Below are positions 50,349 to 61,312 of a DNA stretch of 64,000 bases, one piece after another. Made by a program: the position numbers and the translations under genes. This DNA is from Arachis hypogaea (taxonomy: Eukaryota; Streptophyta; Magnoliopsida; Fabales; Fabaceae). Positions within the stretch are counted from its first letter, which is position 1, and each line of letters begins with the position of its first letter. The notes under the pieces were generated by a model. The model did not search any database, was not told the origin of the DNA, and saw only the letters and a list, made by a program, of their open reading frames with translations. Where the stretch lies: contig NC_092045.1 of the NCBI RefSeq assembly GCF_003086295.3, positions 27,384,022-27,448,021 on the forward strand. The letters are read 5' to 3'.

Positions 50349-51080
50349 TTTAAAAAATATAAAGTCTAAAAATAAAAAAATATTACAAAAATTGATATTC
50401 ATGAAAAGAAGCAAGAAGGAAAGAATCAGAGGAGCATAAAATCTATTATAGGTATTAGATGAAGCTATGATTTTATTTCATGGAGATCATTCCTTACACA
50501 TTCATATCACACCTTTGATATCCGAGAAAGCATCTGATAAAATAAAATTGTTTATCTATTATCTACTGGTTCAATAATCGCCTTAGTTTTCAAAATCTTT
50601 TGGTAAAAGATTGACTTTCTAATAATACAATAGCAGAGTAGTGCATAGCCTAGTGCTCATTTTGGGTTGCCTTGGGTTTCTCCATCGAACATGCATGATT
50701 GCATGTTGTACCAAGAAAACGCAATCTAATTGTATATATACATAAATTAATATATAGATTTTAAAAATCATCTTAATAAAAATAAATTAATATACATAGA
50801 TGTTTCTTCTGCTAAGTATTAGAATGTTTCTTTTTCATACTAAATAAATATCTTTTTATATATTTTTCGAATTTTTTGTATTACAAATATGAATGTCTCA
50901 ATTTCTTTAAGAATTTTATAGTTTTTTTTTTCAAATTCTATAGGTATCTAATTATTTTTGCTAAAATATAACTGGATATTTCTTTTGTTAAATATTAAGA
51001 TGTTTTTTTTCATATTAAATGAATATTTTTTTATATTTCTGTAATTGTTCAAGAACAACTCTTGCTCCACTGCTCCTTCC

Positions 51081-51718
51081 TTAAATAACTCCTAAAACTG
51101 AACCAAGTGCAAGGCACTGCTCTTTCCTTGCAAGCTTCAACAGGTTTGGACCCTGCTTCATTATGGCGGCGCCACCTGTAAAAATCTCAAAGATCTATTC
51201 TTTCGGAGAATCCCATGTTATCGCATAGAACTCTTCCACTTGGGCCTTCCTCAATAGCCCTCCAGTGCTTCCTCCGAATATTGAGGATGGCGTGTTTGGA
51301 TCCAGCTCAGGTGAGATGAACCCCACTGGTACCTCCTCTTTCTCAGCCGCAGGTGCTGCAGCCTCTACTTTCTCCTCTGCAGCCGAAGCTTTTATGATTA
51401 TGAACTTGAGCTGGGGCTTCACAGTGGTGAAGGATACTGCGAGTGGTTGCTTCCAGACACGGTTGCTGGGCGTGGAAGCAAAGAGCGGGATTTCGAGAAA
51501 GCATGCCTGCTCCTTAGTGTGTTTGGAGGAAGGAACGCCGATGATGTTAGAGAGTTGATCGGTGGAGAGGATATGATCGAGCTTGACGACGACGAAGACG
51601 GCGGTAGAGCCGATGCCGAGACCGAAGACCATGACAGACTTGACATACTCGACGTCTTGTCAGTGGCGAGATTCTTGAGGTCATCATGGTTGAAGGCAGG
51701 AGCGGAGAGAGACTGACG
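51081..51718 (-). pseudogene. Fused pseudogene: ribose-5-phosphate isomerase fragment + PsaD fragment
   Basis: Read on the minus strand, 51,718-51,482 encodes the start of a plastid ribose-5-phosphate isomerase: [19 protein letters not shown], a one-base shift near 51,653, then [18 protein letters not shown] (the family GLGTGSTA loop) and [15 protein letters not shown]. At about 51,480 it runs without a break in frame into photosystem I subunit II (PsaD). The PsaD part has half of the transit peptide ([15 protein letters not shown]), an acidic Ala/Glu stretch, [39 protein letters not shown] and, after an in-frame TAG (51,195-51,197), [19 protein letters not shown] and [12 protein letters not shown]. 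Homology ends near 51,101 and the frame stops at 51,081, so about the last 70 residues of PsaD are missing. From 51,632 to 51,195 the frame is open for 145 codons. No introns are seen in either part. It is a pseudogene or transposon-captured chimera. Confidence 0.85.
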
Positions 51719-52169
51719 GTAAAGGAAAAGGATCTATGTGTGTAGTTGTTAGAGATAAATAGATTAATGTGGGAGAAAAGAAAAATGTTTCTATAAATTT
51801 TAATTAAATTTACTTAATTAATTTTAAATTTTTTAAATTTTAAATTTAAAAATTTAAAAATTAATTATTAATAATTATAATTAATTGAGTTAGTTCACTT
51901 TTTGGCTAGTTAAAGACTTAATTTCCTATATTTTTCCCTATTCCATTAGACAAGTGGGATTCTTATCCTTTTTCCTCTTATCTTATTCTCCACCTCTTAT
52001 CCTTCTATTTCATATCATATCAAAGAAGCATAAACCTAATTCCGTATGAATCTTAAGGTAAACAAGTTGATGATGCTCTTGCACGAGTTCGTTGTTTGCA
52101 TTGTAGGTGGAACTAAAGATGATAATGCTAATAGTGATGGTAATTTTAGACACTTTTAATATTAATTTT
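51719..52169. other. AT-rich spacer
   Basis: It includes a palindromic AT-only stretch (51,780-51,890) and no gene. Confidence 0.6.
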
Positions 52170-52627
52170 AGAGTAAATATTTAATTTGGTCTTTGAATTT
52201 ATATGTGTGTTTTAATTTAGTCTTCAAATTTTATAAATGTAACTCACATTAATTTCTAAGATAATTTTCATCATAAAAAACATTAATGTAACATTGATAT
52301 AGACAATTAAATATCATATAAGACTTATAAAATGATGTCGTTTTAATTTTAGAACTTAAATAGTCTAAAAATAATGATGTATCACTTGTTTTGAAAAAAA
52401 AATTAATAAACATCATTTATAATATTATTTTAAACTACTTGAGTGTCAAAATCAAAATAATATTATTTTACAAAATTAAGAATAGCATTTAATTGTCTAC
52501 ATCAATATTCTATTAATGTATGGGCATCCAAAATTAATTTAAGAACGAATATAAACTATATTCATAAAATTTAGAGATTAAATAAATGTAATTAAAACTT
52601 TAAAAATTAAATTAAGTATTATCTCTC
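52170..52627. mobile_element. Long-armed foldback MITE
   Basis: The two halves are inverted copies of each other over about 210 bp. The left begins AGAGTAAATATTTAATTTGGTC and the right, inverted, AGAGATAATACTTAATTTAATT. Internal blocks (ATTGAT(A/G)TAGACAATTAAAT and AAATAGTCT/AAGTAGTTT) stay in register, and the centre is about 20 bp. The element has no coding capacity. Flanking duplications are not clear. Confidence 0.8.
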
Positions 52628-52907
52628 GGTTTATGTAGCAAGGCTTTTATGTTTTGCAATGCTTATTTTAGTTTATTTAAAAAAAGTTCAGGTACCAAGT
52701 TTTTCTATGTTGGGTCACTATAAATGAATGTAGTGCTCTTGCAATGTTCAATTACATTACTAGTTCTTTGCCGTTATGAGTTGTATTGAAAAAAGATAAT
52801 ACATTACACTACATTAGGTTTATTTGAATTCGGTCTAATTTTTCTGAAATGAAAAATAAGTCACCATATAGACATAATCCAAGTTTGAAATATGCATAAG
52901 GGAAGAG
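52628..52907. other. Spacer, nothing recognised
   Basis: AT-rich sequence with no ORF or repeat that I can identify. Confidence 0.5.
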
Positions 52908-53262
52908 ATTTTTAAGATTTGTTTAGGTACTATTTTCTAAAAAGATCTTTTTTAAATAACATTTTTTTTAAAAAAATTTTATAAAAAAAATAATTTTATA
53001 TTTAAATATTTTATGTAATTTTTTTTAATTTATCAATTATGTTTGTATAAAATAAAATAAAAATATTTTTTATTCATTTATTATGTAAAAAATATTTTTT
53101 TTAAAATTTTTTTTAAAAAATTTAAATTGTAATTTCTTAAAAAAATGTTTTTTTTAGTATTTTCACACTAAAAAATAAAAAATAAAAAAATATTTTTTTT
53201 ATTAAAATAATTTTTTTTATTGATTTAATAACACTCAAACAAGCACTTAACACTCATCGAGC
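52908..53262. mobile_element. AT-rich MITE, second copy of the 165-480 family
   Basis: The left end TAAGATTTGTTTAGGTACTATT and the inverted right end TAAGTGCTTGTTTGAGTGTTATT match. The interior resembles 165-480 plus 1758-1775. Confidence 0.5.
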
Positions 53263-53927
53263 CATTATAATTCGGTTTAAGATATGCTTTGGTTAAAACG
53301 GTTGATTTAATAATATATCTCGGAGCAAAAATGGCTTACACTTTTTATGGCAATTATTAATGTCTGCACCAATAATTGAAGATTTTAAAATAGTAATATT
53401 ACTAGTTATAAAACAAATTTGGAGAAAAGAATAAGGTATGTATAATTTATTTTTCTGATATTTCACAAAAGATATAATTTTAATGTTAATTTAAATATTA
53501 GAATATTCTTTGTAGGTATTTATTAAAGCCTTTCAAAAAATTCGAAATAAACTACATCTTAGATAAAAAGAACGAGCTCTATTTTTTTAAGTGCATTTAT
53601 GTACTAAGAATTTTTTTTAAGTATGTAAATTAGGTAATTTTTTAATCAGGATAAGTCAAAATATAAAAACAGAACCTATTTTAGAAACATGTTTACATGT
53701 CTTCAAAAAATGTTGTCTTATTTTATAATACAAAACTGATAAAGGCGCGAAACTATTTATATCAGAAGTCATTAGTAAAGCAATTTGATTTGGCTTCAAA
53801 CATTTAATTTTGACCTTACTCAACAAATCAAGAACTTTCAAAGAAACTTCCTATATCTCATGGGCGCATAAAAAATTTTGTTTCCCCTAATTGTTGACAC
53901 CTAAGACAAACATCTATATATATAAGA
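53263..53927. other. Spacer, nothing recognised
   Basis: AT-rich and without convincing ORFs. Confidence 0.5.
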
Positions 53928-54304
53928 TGTGTCCGGTACGAATTGAGAGATGAATCGAAAATTTACGGGTCGAGGTGGATGTCGGATTCTTCGACTGGAG
54001 CAATGAGGGAAAAAATATCTGCAAAAACACTTCAACATTCAAGTCAAAATAGATCTGAGAGGTATAAGGTATGTAGAATGAATGTCGTACCTGAGGGGGT
54101 CTAGGCTCCCCTTTATATAGGTAATGGTAATTATCTTATTTTATCTTATTTGGTTAAGATAAGGAATGTATTTGAATTTGATTGTTGGTTAGGAGCACTT
54201 AGTAGGACAATTCTGGGACTTCTAGAAGGGCTAGATGGGTCGAATCGGGTAACCGGATTCGGAGACCATTCTGGGTGTGGAGTCCGTGGGCCGGATCCGT
54301 AACA
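53928..54304 (-). repeat. Element E 3' LTR
   Basis: In element direction it starts TGTTACGGATCCGG and ends GGACACA, 377 bp. A TATA box CTATATAAAGGGG lies on the minus strand at about 54,108-54,120. The left end is less certain than the right. Confidence 0.7.
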
Positions 54305-54321
54305 GTTGCCCCCCACAGTGG
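54305..54321 (-). promoter_or_regulatory. Element E polypurine tract
   Basis: Minus strand CACTGTGGGGGGCAAC directly before the LTR start TGTTACGG. Confidence 0.75.
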
Positions 54322-55112
54322 GAGAGCGAGCGAAGTCGGTCTCCGTCGCTGGAGGATATGGTTCCTGTCGTTTGTGATTTTCCTCAGTTTATCGGCACAG
54401 ATCTTCCGGTTGATGGGCCTGCTTACCGTGGGGGGTTGGCACGTCGGGCCTGAGTTTGTGGTTTAGCTAGGGTTCGCCATCTTCAGAGTCTGTGTCGTTG
54501 GTTGGCGTGAACTTTTCATATTCTTGCGCCTGTTTTATTTTTTGATGCGTGCTGTCAGTTGCGTTTTTCGAAGAGAAGCATTTATTGTGAGGGGACGCTT
54601 GGGTTGCTTTCCAAATTTACCCCTTCATGCTTTGTTTACTTCTAAGGCTATTTTTGTCCTTTTCTCGTTTTGAAATCGTTTTGGTTTTTTGCGTTTTCTT
54701 CCCTCCTTCGTTTCATTTCTTAGTTCTTTTTGTTTTTGTTCTCCTTTGTGGACCTTTTTTTCTTCTGTCTCTCGTTCTGGTTTTTCCCTGTTTTGTTACT
54801 GTCATGCTTCTGCTTCGTTGCTGTCATGCTTCTGCTCCCTGTTTAAGCGCTTTTCAGGTTTTTCACTCGAATTATCAGGTTGGTGTTCTTTCTTCCTTTA
54901 CTATTTGTGTTCTGTGCTACTTGCTTCCCTTGTTTTTGTGTATTTTTTGTTGCTACTTTCTGGTACTGCATTTTGGGTAGAGGTAGTGGTTTTGTTTTTG
55001 GAGGGACTGAGCACGACTGTGTGGATTGTATTGAGTAGTAGGTTTTTGGCCATCTTTCCTATTTTTGCGTAGTTTTGGTAGGCTGACGGTGGTGCTCCTC
55101 CCTGTTTTAGGT
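54322..55112 (+). other. Region upstream of the antisense ORF
   Basis: T-rich on the plus strand, ending in a good 3' splice-site-like CCTCCCTGTTTTAG just before ATG 55,113. It may be the leader or an intron of the antisense transcript. Hydrophobic ORFs here (54,627-55,072) are products of the T-rich sequence. Confidence 0.5.
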
Positions 55113-56878
55113 ATGAATCGGCGGAGAAATGAGGACGTGGGTGCTCCGGTAGCTCCTTCTCTGGGTGTTCCCTCCCGCTACGCATGGGTGACCACCGACG
55201 TTTGGGGGGTTCCGTCGCGAATGACGGAAACAAATCTTCAGAAGCTCCATGATCAGGGGGCGATTTGTGGGGGCGGCGATGCCGAGCGTCAATATGAGCT
55301 CGCCCTCCCTGATGCCGATGAGAGGGTTTGTTATTTGAACCTCAATTCTCCGACCGTTCCGGATTGGATGTGGGTCTATGAGTCGATGTTCACTCATCTC
55401 GACATGCGGTTCCCCTTTTCGCTCTTTGTTCAGGCGTTGCTGAGTCGGTGTTCCGTGGCGCCGTCTCAGCTTCATCCGAACAGTTGGGCGGCTGTTCGTA
55501 CTTTTGAACTTGTGTGTGAATACCTTGAGCTTCCAATTTCCTTTATTGTTTTCCTATTCCTTTTCTTATGCACTCTTCTGACAAAGGAGGGGAAGCATAA
55601 GAAAGGGTATATGTCGTTTAGGGCTCAACCCCATCGGCATATATTCGGGTTGTTTGAGGACTCGTTTCACGGGTTCAAGAGGGAGTATTTTAAAGTGCGC
55701 ACCGTACGGGGGCATCATCCTTTCTGGTTAACATTGGAAGGTGAGCGTCGGTTCCCGACCTATTGGAACTTTGGCGCCGGGCCGTCGGTATTGACGAAAG
55801 TCACCTATGATGGTGTGTCTCCGGAGGACAAGGACATTGCCAGTGTCCTTTGGAATCTGTTTGGGGAACGACCATTGAATTCCTGGGATGTCATGGGGGA
55901 TCCTGTGGCCTGCTAGACATATGTTAGTGTGTGTTCATTTTTTGGTTATTTTTGCGGTCGCTCTGCCGAGTTTGGGACTTATGTTTTTTCCTTTACTTTC
56001 TTTCAGTTGAGATGGCCGGTGGTTTGACTTCGTTGGAGAGACTGAAGGCTGCTATGGATCGGGAGGAGGCGTCGTCGGCTTCTCCTTCCACCCCTTCGTC
56101 CCATCCTACCATGGACTCCTGGTTGTTTCGCATGAGGTGATCTCGGCTGGGGCCAGGGTCGATGCTCAGGCTTCCCCGGGTCCTGTGATTTCGCCTAAGG
56201 AGGAGGTAATCGTGGTCTCGGCTGCCGAGGCTTCTCGGAAGCGGAAGACGCCTGAAGAGATCAGCAACGAGAACCTGGAGGAGGAGGGTGCTGTGCCTTC
56301 CGTGATGGATCGGTGCTTCGATGCTTCAGCTTTCATTGACCAGCATCTGATGCCTGGTACTGAGGGTTTTTTATGATTGTGACGTGGCTTTTCAGGCCAA
56401 GTCAGTGTATTGCTCCCTTCTCCGATCTGCGGTTATTGTTTGGAAGGCTGAGCCCGTGATGGCCTAGGTTGGCCTCCTAGACAAGAAGCTGTGCCATTCT
56501 CAAGCCAAGGTGGCCAAGCTTGAGGTTGCAGAGGTGGCAAGAGAGAAGGCAGTGAAGTCGTTTGAGGAAGCTGGGGCCGAGATCCTCCATCTTTTCGAGG
56601 TTGAAACTTTGCTGTTGTCTCAGTTAGGCGGGGAGCGAAAGTGGGCTTTCGATGCTGAATCTCAGACTGTCATGCTCCTTGCTGAGGTGAACACCCTGAA
56701 GGCTGAGGTTGCTGCCTTGAAGAAGGAAAATGGGGAGTTGTTAGCAGATGCGAAGGATGCCATTGTTGCCACCGAGGAGACGATGAGGGCTCAGGCTTTG
56801 GTCGTTGCGCCCGACGTGGACGTGTATGTGATGGGGGCGTTTAAGACTGTCCGGGATGGCCAGATCGTTGACCTCTAG
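55113..56878 (+). pseudogene. Tat antisense ORF, putative gypsy-type transposon protein (PF04195-like)
   Basis: The first part (ATG 55,113 to TAG at 55,914) has the family order: YELALPDADERVCYLN, MWVYESMFTHLDMRFPFSLF, SQLHPNSWAAVRTFELVCEY, FGLFEDSFHGFKREYFKV, PFWLTLEGERRFPTYWNFGA and VLWNLFGERPL. It ends GDPVAC, followed by TAG. About 95 bp of T-rich intron-like sequence ends in TTTCTTTCAG at 56,006, and coding resumes with EMAGGLTSLERLKAAMD. Frameshifts occur near 56,130 and after 56,376. The last part (56,510-56,878) is a coiled coil (EVNTLKAEVAALKKENGELL). Proteins of this type sit antisense between pol and the 3' LTR of Tat elements, and their role is unknown. Confidence 0.8.
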
Positions 56879-57412
56879 TTGGCTTTTTCATATATCTTTT
56901 TGTTGTATTGGATCTGAGAACTTGTAGTTTTTGTTGGTGTTTTGGCCGTTTGGCCGTGTTTTGTGAGTTTTTGCTGATGTTTGGCTGTTTTGAGACTTAA
57001 GGTATTTTAACAAATTTGTGTTTTAGGCCGTTCGAGCCATTTATCTTGTCAATCAAGTGTTCATATTTCAACTAAGTTGTTTATTCTTGAATCGTTTTGG
57101 GTGACTCAATAGTGGAGGGGTAGGCCGTCGTTAAGCTGTTAAACTGTGTTGTTTGGATATTCGTTTTTGGGCCTCGAGGGTGATTAGTCCCCAAGGTCGG
57201 CCATTTTTTCCTTTGCCATTTTGGGGGGGGGGGTTGGCAATAGTATAGGGGGTAAGGCAAGTACGTGGTTAAATGGAATTTTATAGAGTTGGGCCTCGTT
57301 AAAACCCTCCGATGTGGCGGGAAAGAGTACCCGAAAATAACACTTAAAATGAAAAAATAAAAATAAAGCAAGGAAACAAGTAAAAAAATGAATTTAAAGG
57401 TAGGGGATGAGC
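56879..57412. other. Spacer between the antisense ORF and pol 3' ends
   Basis: Non-coding, with a poly-G run at about 57,222-57,233 and repeated TTGGCCGTTTGGCC-like phrases (about 56,940-57,030). Confidence 0.6.
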
Positions 57413-59384
57413 CTACGCGTAGTATCGTCGCAAGTTGACGGTCCTCGAGATCTCGATGACGTTAAGTCGTTTGAGCTTGTAGGTTCCTTTCCCTATTACT
57501 GCCTTGATTTTGTATGGGCCTTCCCAATTAGGGGTGAGTTTTCCTTCTCCCGGAGTGGGGGCTCCGATGTTGTTTCGTCGTAAGACGAGGTTGTCGGGTG
57601 AGAAATCTCTCCGGAGTACACTGTTGTTGTATCCGAGCTTGATTTTTTGCTTTAGTGCCAGTTCTCGCATATCGGCTATGGACCTTATCTCATCCGTGAG
57701 ATCCCATTCTGCCTCTTCGTCGTTGCCCCTGACTGTTCTTCTAGGGCTAGGGTCTCCGACTTCCACCGGGATGATAGCTTCTGTGTAGTATGTCAGACAA
57801 AACAGGGTTTCTCTTGTGGAAGTTTGGGCGATGGTTCGATACGACCAAAGGATTGATCCGAGCTTGTCGGCTCAGAGTCCTTTAGCTTCGTCGAGCCGTT
57901 TTTTGAGTCCTTTGACTATTATCTTGTTTGCTGACTCCACTTGCCCGTTTGTCTAGGGGTGTTCTACCGAACTGAAGCACTGGTTTATACGCAACCCTTT
58001 CAAGAATTCTCTGAACTTCTTGTCGGCAAACTGGGTGTCGTTGTCTGAGATCACGACCTCAGGAATCCCGAATCTGGTTATTATATGTTTCAAATGAATT
58101 TTCGGCATTGCGTTGCTGTGATGGAGGCTAGTGGTTCGGCCTCAATCCATTTGGTGTTGTAGTTGATTGCGACGATCAGGTATCGGAGTTGTCCGGGGGC
58201 TGTAGGGAAGGGGCCAACAAGGTCGATGCACCTTGTTCCGAATGGCCGGTCCGCCATGATGGCGCTGAGCTGGTGCAGGGCGGCTTGATGGAAGTCGGAA
58301 TGTATCTAGCATTGATTGCAGCTTTTGACCAACTGTATGGAGTCCTTGATGACGGAGGGCCAGAAGTATCTGGCTCGGATAACCTTTTGAGCCAGGGCTT
58401 TACCTCCTATATGGTGGCCGCAGCAACCTTCGTGGATTTCGTGGAGTATGTATTCCATGTCCTCGGGCTCGATGCATTTGAGCAGGGGTTGCGAGAATCC
58501 GCGCTTGTACAGTTGTCCCGCCACTATGGTGTAGTTTGCGGCTTCCTTTTTTATCTGCTTTCTTTCTTGGGGGTTTTCAGGTAGTGTTTCGTTGAGGAGG
58601 TATTGTAGGATAGGAGAGGTTCATGAGTCATGGTCGGAGATCGGGAGGTTGATGTTGGTCGTGGTTAATACAGAGGGTGTGTTGACAACCTCTTCTATTA
58701 ATGACCGATTTTCTTGCCCTAGCTTGGTGCTGGCCAGTTTTGAGAGTAGATCGGCCCTTGCGTTTCATTCCCTGGGAACGTGTTGGATGGTGACATGATC
58801 AAATTCTTCCATTAGCCTTTTTACTTTGGTTAGTTAATGTTGAAGCAGAGGGCCTCGTGTTTGGTAGTCTACGCTGATTTGGGAGTTGACTATCTAGGAG
58901 TCGCTGCATACCTCTAGGATCTTTGCGCCGACTTCTTTGGCCAGTGTCAATCCGGCTATGAGAGCTTCGTATTCTGCCTGGTTGTTGGAGACCGGGAAAT
59001 TGTACCGAACGGATTGCTAGATCACGATCCCGTTTTGGTTTTCGAGTATCACTCCGGCTCCACCGGAAGTGGTGCTAGACAAGCCGTCTATGTGTAGCTT
59101 CCAAGTTTCGGCGACAGGTTTTCCTGGGGTCATCTCAGCGATGAAGTCTGTCAGGGCCTAGGCTTTGATCGCGTTCTGAGGTTCGAACTTTATTTGGAAT
59201 TGGGACAGGTCTATGGACCATGCTTGCATTCTCCCTGCTAGGTCGGGATTTTGTAGGACTTGCCTGACCGCTTGGTCGGTTCGGACCATAATGGGGTGAG
59301 CCTGGAAGTATTGTCGGAGACGTCAGGAAGCCGTGAGGAGTGCAAAGGTGAGTTTATCGAGGCGGGAATACCGCAACTCCGTAT
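57413..59384 (-). pseudogene. pol: Element E pol: reverse transcriptase end, RNase H, integrase
   Basis: Minus-strand peptides in order: [18 protein letters not shown] (reverse transcriptase connection, about 59,380-59,320), LSQFQIKFEPQNAIKA, and the second RNase H LHIDGLSSTTSGGAGVIL with NNQAEYEALIAGL (about 59,090-58,960). These are followed by VTIQHVPRE and the integrase zinc region HEIHEGCCGHHIGG...CNQC (about 58,470-58,310). Next come VGPFPTAPGQLRYLIVA (about 58,220-58,160) and the C-terminal LTPNWEGPYKIKAVIGKGTY, LKRLNVIEISRTVNLRRYYA ending at 57,413. Multiple stops and shifts are present, several at TAG. No part upstream of the connection domain is left. Confidence 0.88.
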
Positions 59385-61312
59385 ATCAAGGCAATTAGGA
59401 GCTTTTTGGGGCATGCTGGCTTTTATAGAAGGTTTATTAAAGATTTTTCAAAGATAGCCAAGCCCTTAAGCAATCTCCTAATGTTTGATACACCATTTAA
59501 TTTTGATGAGAAATGCATGCTAGCATTTGAAAACTTGAAAAAGAAATTGTCTTCTGCTCATATCATTTCCCCACCTGATTGGAACTTACCCTTTGAATTG
59601 ATGTGTGATGCATCTGATTTTGTACTTGGGGCCGTGTTAGGGCGGAGGAAAGATAACTTAGTCCATGTGATATACTATGCTAGCAAAGTTTTCAATGATG
59701 CTCAAAGAAACTATACCACTACTGAAAAGGAGTTGCTAGCAATAGTTTTTGCATGTGACAAGTTCAGATCATATCTCATTGGTGCTAAAGTGATTGTTTT
59801 CACAGATCACACAACACTTAAATATTTGTTTGCCAAGCAAGAATCAAAACCAAGACTAATAAGATGGATCTTATTGTTGCAGGAATTCAATATTGAAATC
59901 AGAGACAAGAAAGGAGTGGAGAACAAGGTAGCAGATCACATATCCAGAATCCGACATGAGGAAGGTGGAACACATGATACAAGTGTGAACGAGCTCTTCC
60001 CTGATGAGCAATTGATGACAATTCACAAAGCACCATGGTTTGTAGACATTGCCAACTTCAAGGCAACCGGGGCCCTACCTCCAGGGATCAATAAACATCA
60101 AAAAAGAAAGCTTATAAATGATGCAAAATATTTTGTCTGGGATGAGCCATATCTCTTCAAGAAGTGTTCAGATGGAATCCTTAGAAGATGTGTCTCGGAA
60201 GAAGAAGGACGAGAGGTCCTATAGAATTGCCACGGCTCATGCTATGGAGGCCATTTTAGAGGGGATAGAACTGCAGCAAAGGTGTTACAAAGCGGATTCT
60301 TTTGGCCCACCCTTTTCAAGGATGCTAAAGAACTAGTAAAGAGCTGCAATGAATGCCAAATATATGGAAACTTGCCCAAAGGAAATGAGATGCCACAAAA
60401 TTTTATCTTGGAACTGGAACTATTTGATGTGTGGGGAATCGATTTCATGGGACCATTCCCAACCTCATATTCAAACAAGTACATCTTGGTAGCAGTGGAT
60501 TACATTTCCAAGTGGGTAGAGGCTATTGCCACTCCAACGAATGATAACAAGATGGTCATGAACTTCCTCAGGAAGAATATCTTTAGCCGTTTTGGAGTCC
60601 CCCGAGCACTCATCAGTAATGGAGGGAGTCATTTTTGTAACAGACCACTAGAAGCTCTCCTCCTACGATATGGGGTAAAACACAAGGTTGCCACACCTTA
60701 CCATCCCAAACAAGTGGGCAAACTGAGATATCCAACAGAGAGCTAAAAAGAATTTTGGAAAAGACTGTGGGTGCATCAAGAAAGGATTGGGCGAAGAAGC
60801 TAGATAATGCTCTTTGGGCATACCGAACAGCATTCAAAACACCAATTAGAATGTCCCCATATCAACTGGTGTATGGGAAAGCTTGTCATTTACCACTGGA
60901 GCTGGAACACAAAGCTCTCTGGGCTCTCAAGATACTAAATTTTGACAACATTGCTGCTGGTGCAAAGAGGATCTTGTAGCTGCAAGAGATGGAAGAATTT
61001 AGATTACAAGCCTATGAGAATGCCAAGATTTATAAAGAAAAAGCAAAGAGAAGACATGACCTGCATATTACACCCAGGAGTTTCGAAAAGGGGCAACAAG
61101 TACTCCTCTACAATTCCAAATTGAGACTGTTCCCAGGAAAACTCAAATCAAGGTGGTCCGGACCTTTTCTTGTCACAAAAGTCTCGCCATATGGACACAT
61201 AGAAATCATGGATGAAAGTTCAGAGAGAACTTTCATTGTGAACGGACAAAGGCTGAAGCATTATATGGGCAACATGGGAAAAAACCCCAGAGTAAAGTAT
61301 CATCTCAAGTAA
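59385..61312 (+). pseudogene. pol: Element F pol: reverse transcriptase end, RNase H, integrase
   Basis: One frame from 59,385 encodes the reverse transcriptase tail, RNase H ([51 protein letters not shown]) and the first part of integrase. A TAG at 60,222-60,224 replaces the usual Trp before [11 protein letters not shown]; the zinc region ends CNECQ. Integrase shows [12 protein letters not shown]. The second acidic residue of DDE is Asn ([10 protein letters not shown]), so the core would be inactive. A one-base shift near 60,710 follows, then [20 protein letters not shown], a TAG at 60,977-60,979, and a C-terminal region ([20 protein letters not shown]) ending at 61,312. Confidence 0.92.

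Larger units (their letters stand above)
49141..51060. other. AT-rich spacer with MITE-like foldbacks
   Basis: No gene. It contains two foldback elements, an imperfect repeated phrase around TTTTTCTTTTCTGTAAAAACT (49,550) and TTTTTCTTTCCTGTAAAAACT (49,803), and an imperfect 70-bp direct repeat (about 50,800-50,870 and 50,970-51,043). Confidence 0.6.
53928..59384 (-). mobile_element. Element E: Tat-lineage Ty3/gypsy element, 3' half
   Basis: On the minus strand, in element order: the end of reverse transcriptase, a second (archaeal-type) RNase H, integrase, an ORF in antisense direction (PF04195-like), a G-rich polypurine tract, and a short 3' LTR. A second RNase H after the first and an antisense ORF between pol and 3' LTR are hallmarks of the Tat lineage (Grande, RIRE2, Retand). 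The 5' half is missing: at about 59,384 the sequence switches to element F. Confidence 0.85.

Noticed and set aside
54627..55072. Hydrophobic ORFs resembling membrane proteins
   Set aside because: Products of T-rich DNA in two overlapping frames, upstream of the antisense Tat ORF; no family resemblance.
58189..58584. Plus-strand ORF of 131 codons
   Set aside because: Antisense to the Tat integrase, whose motifs are clear on the minus strand.
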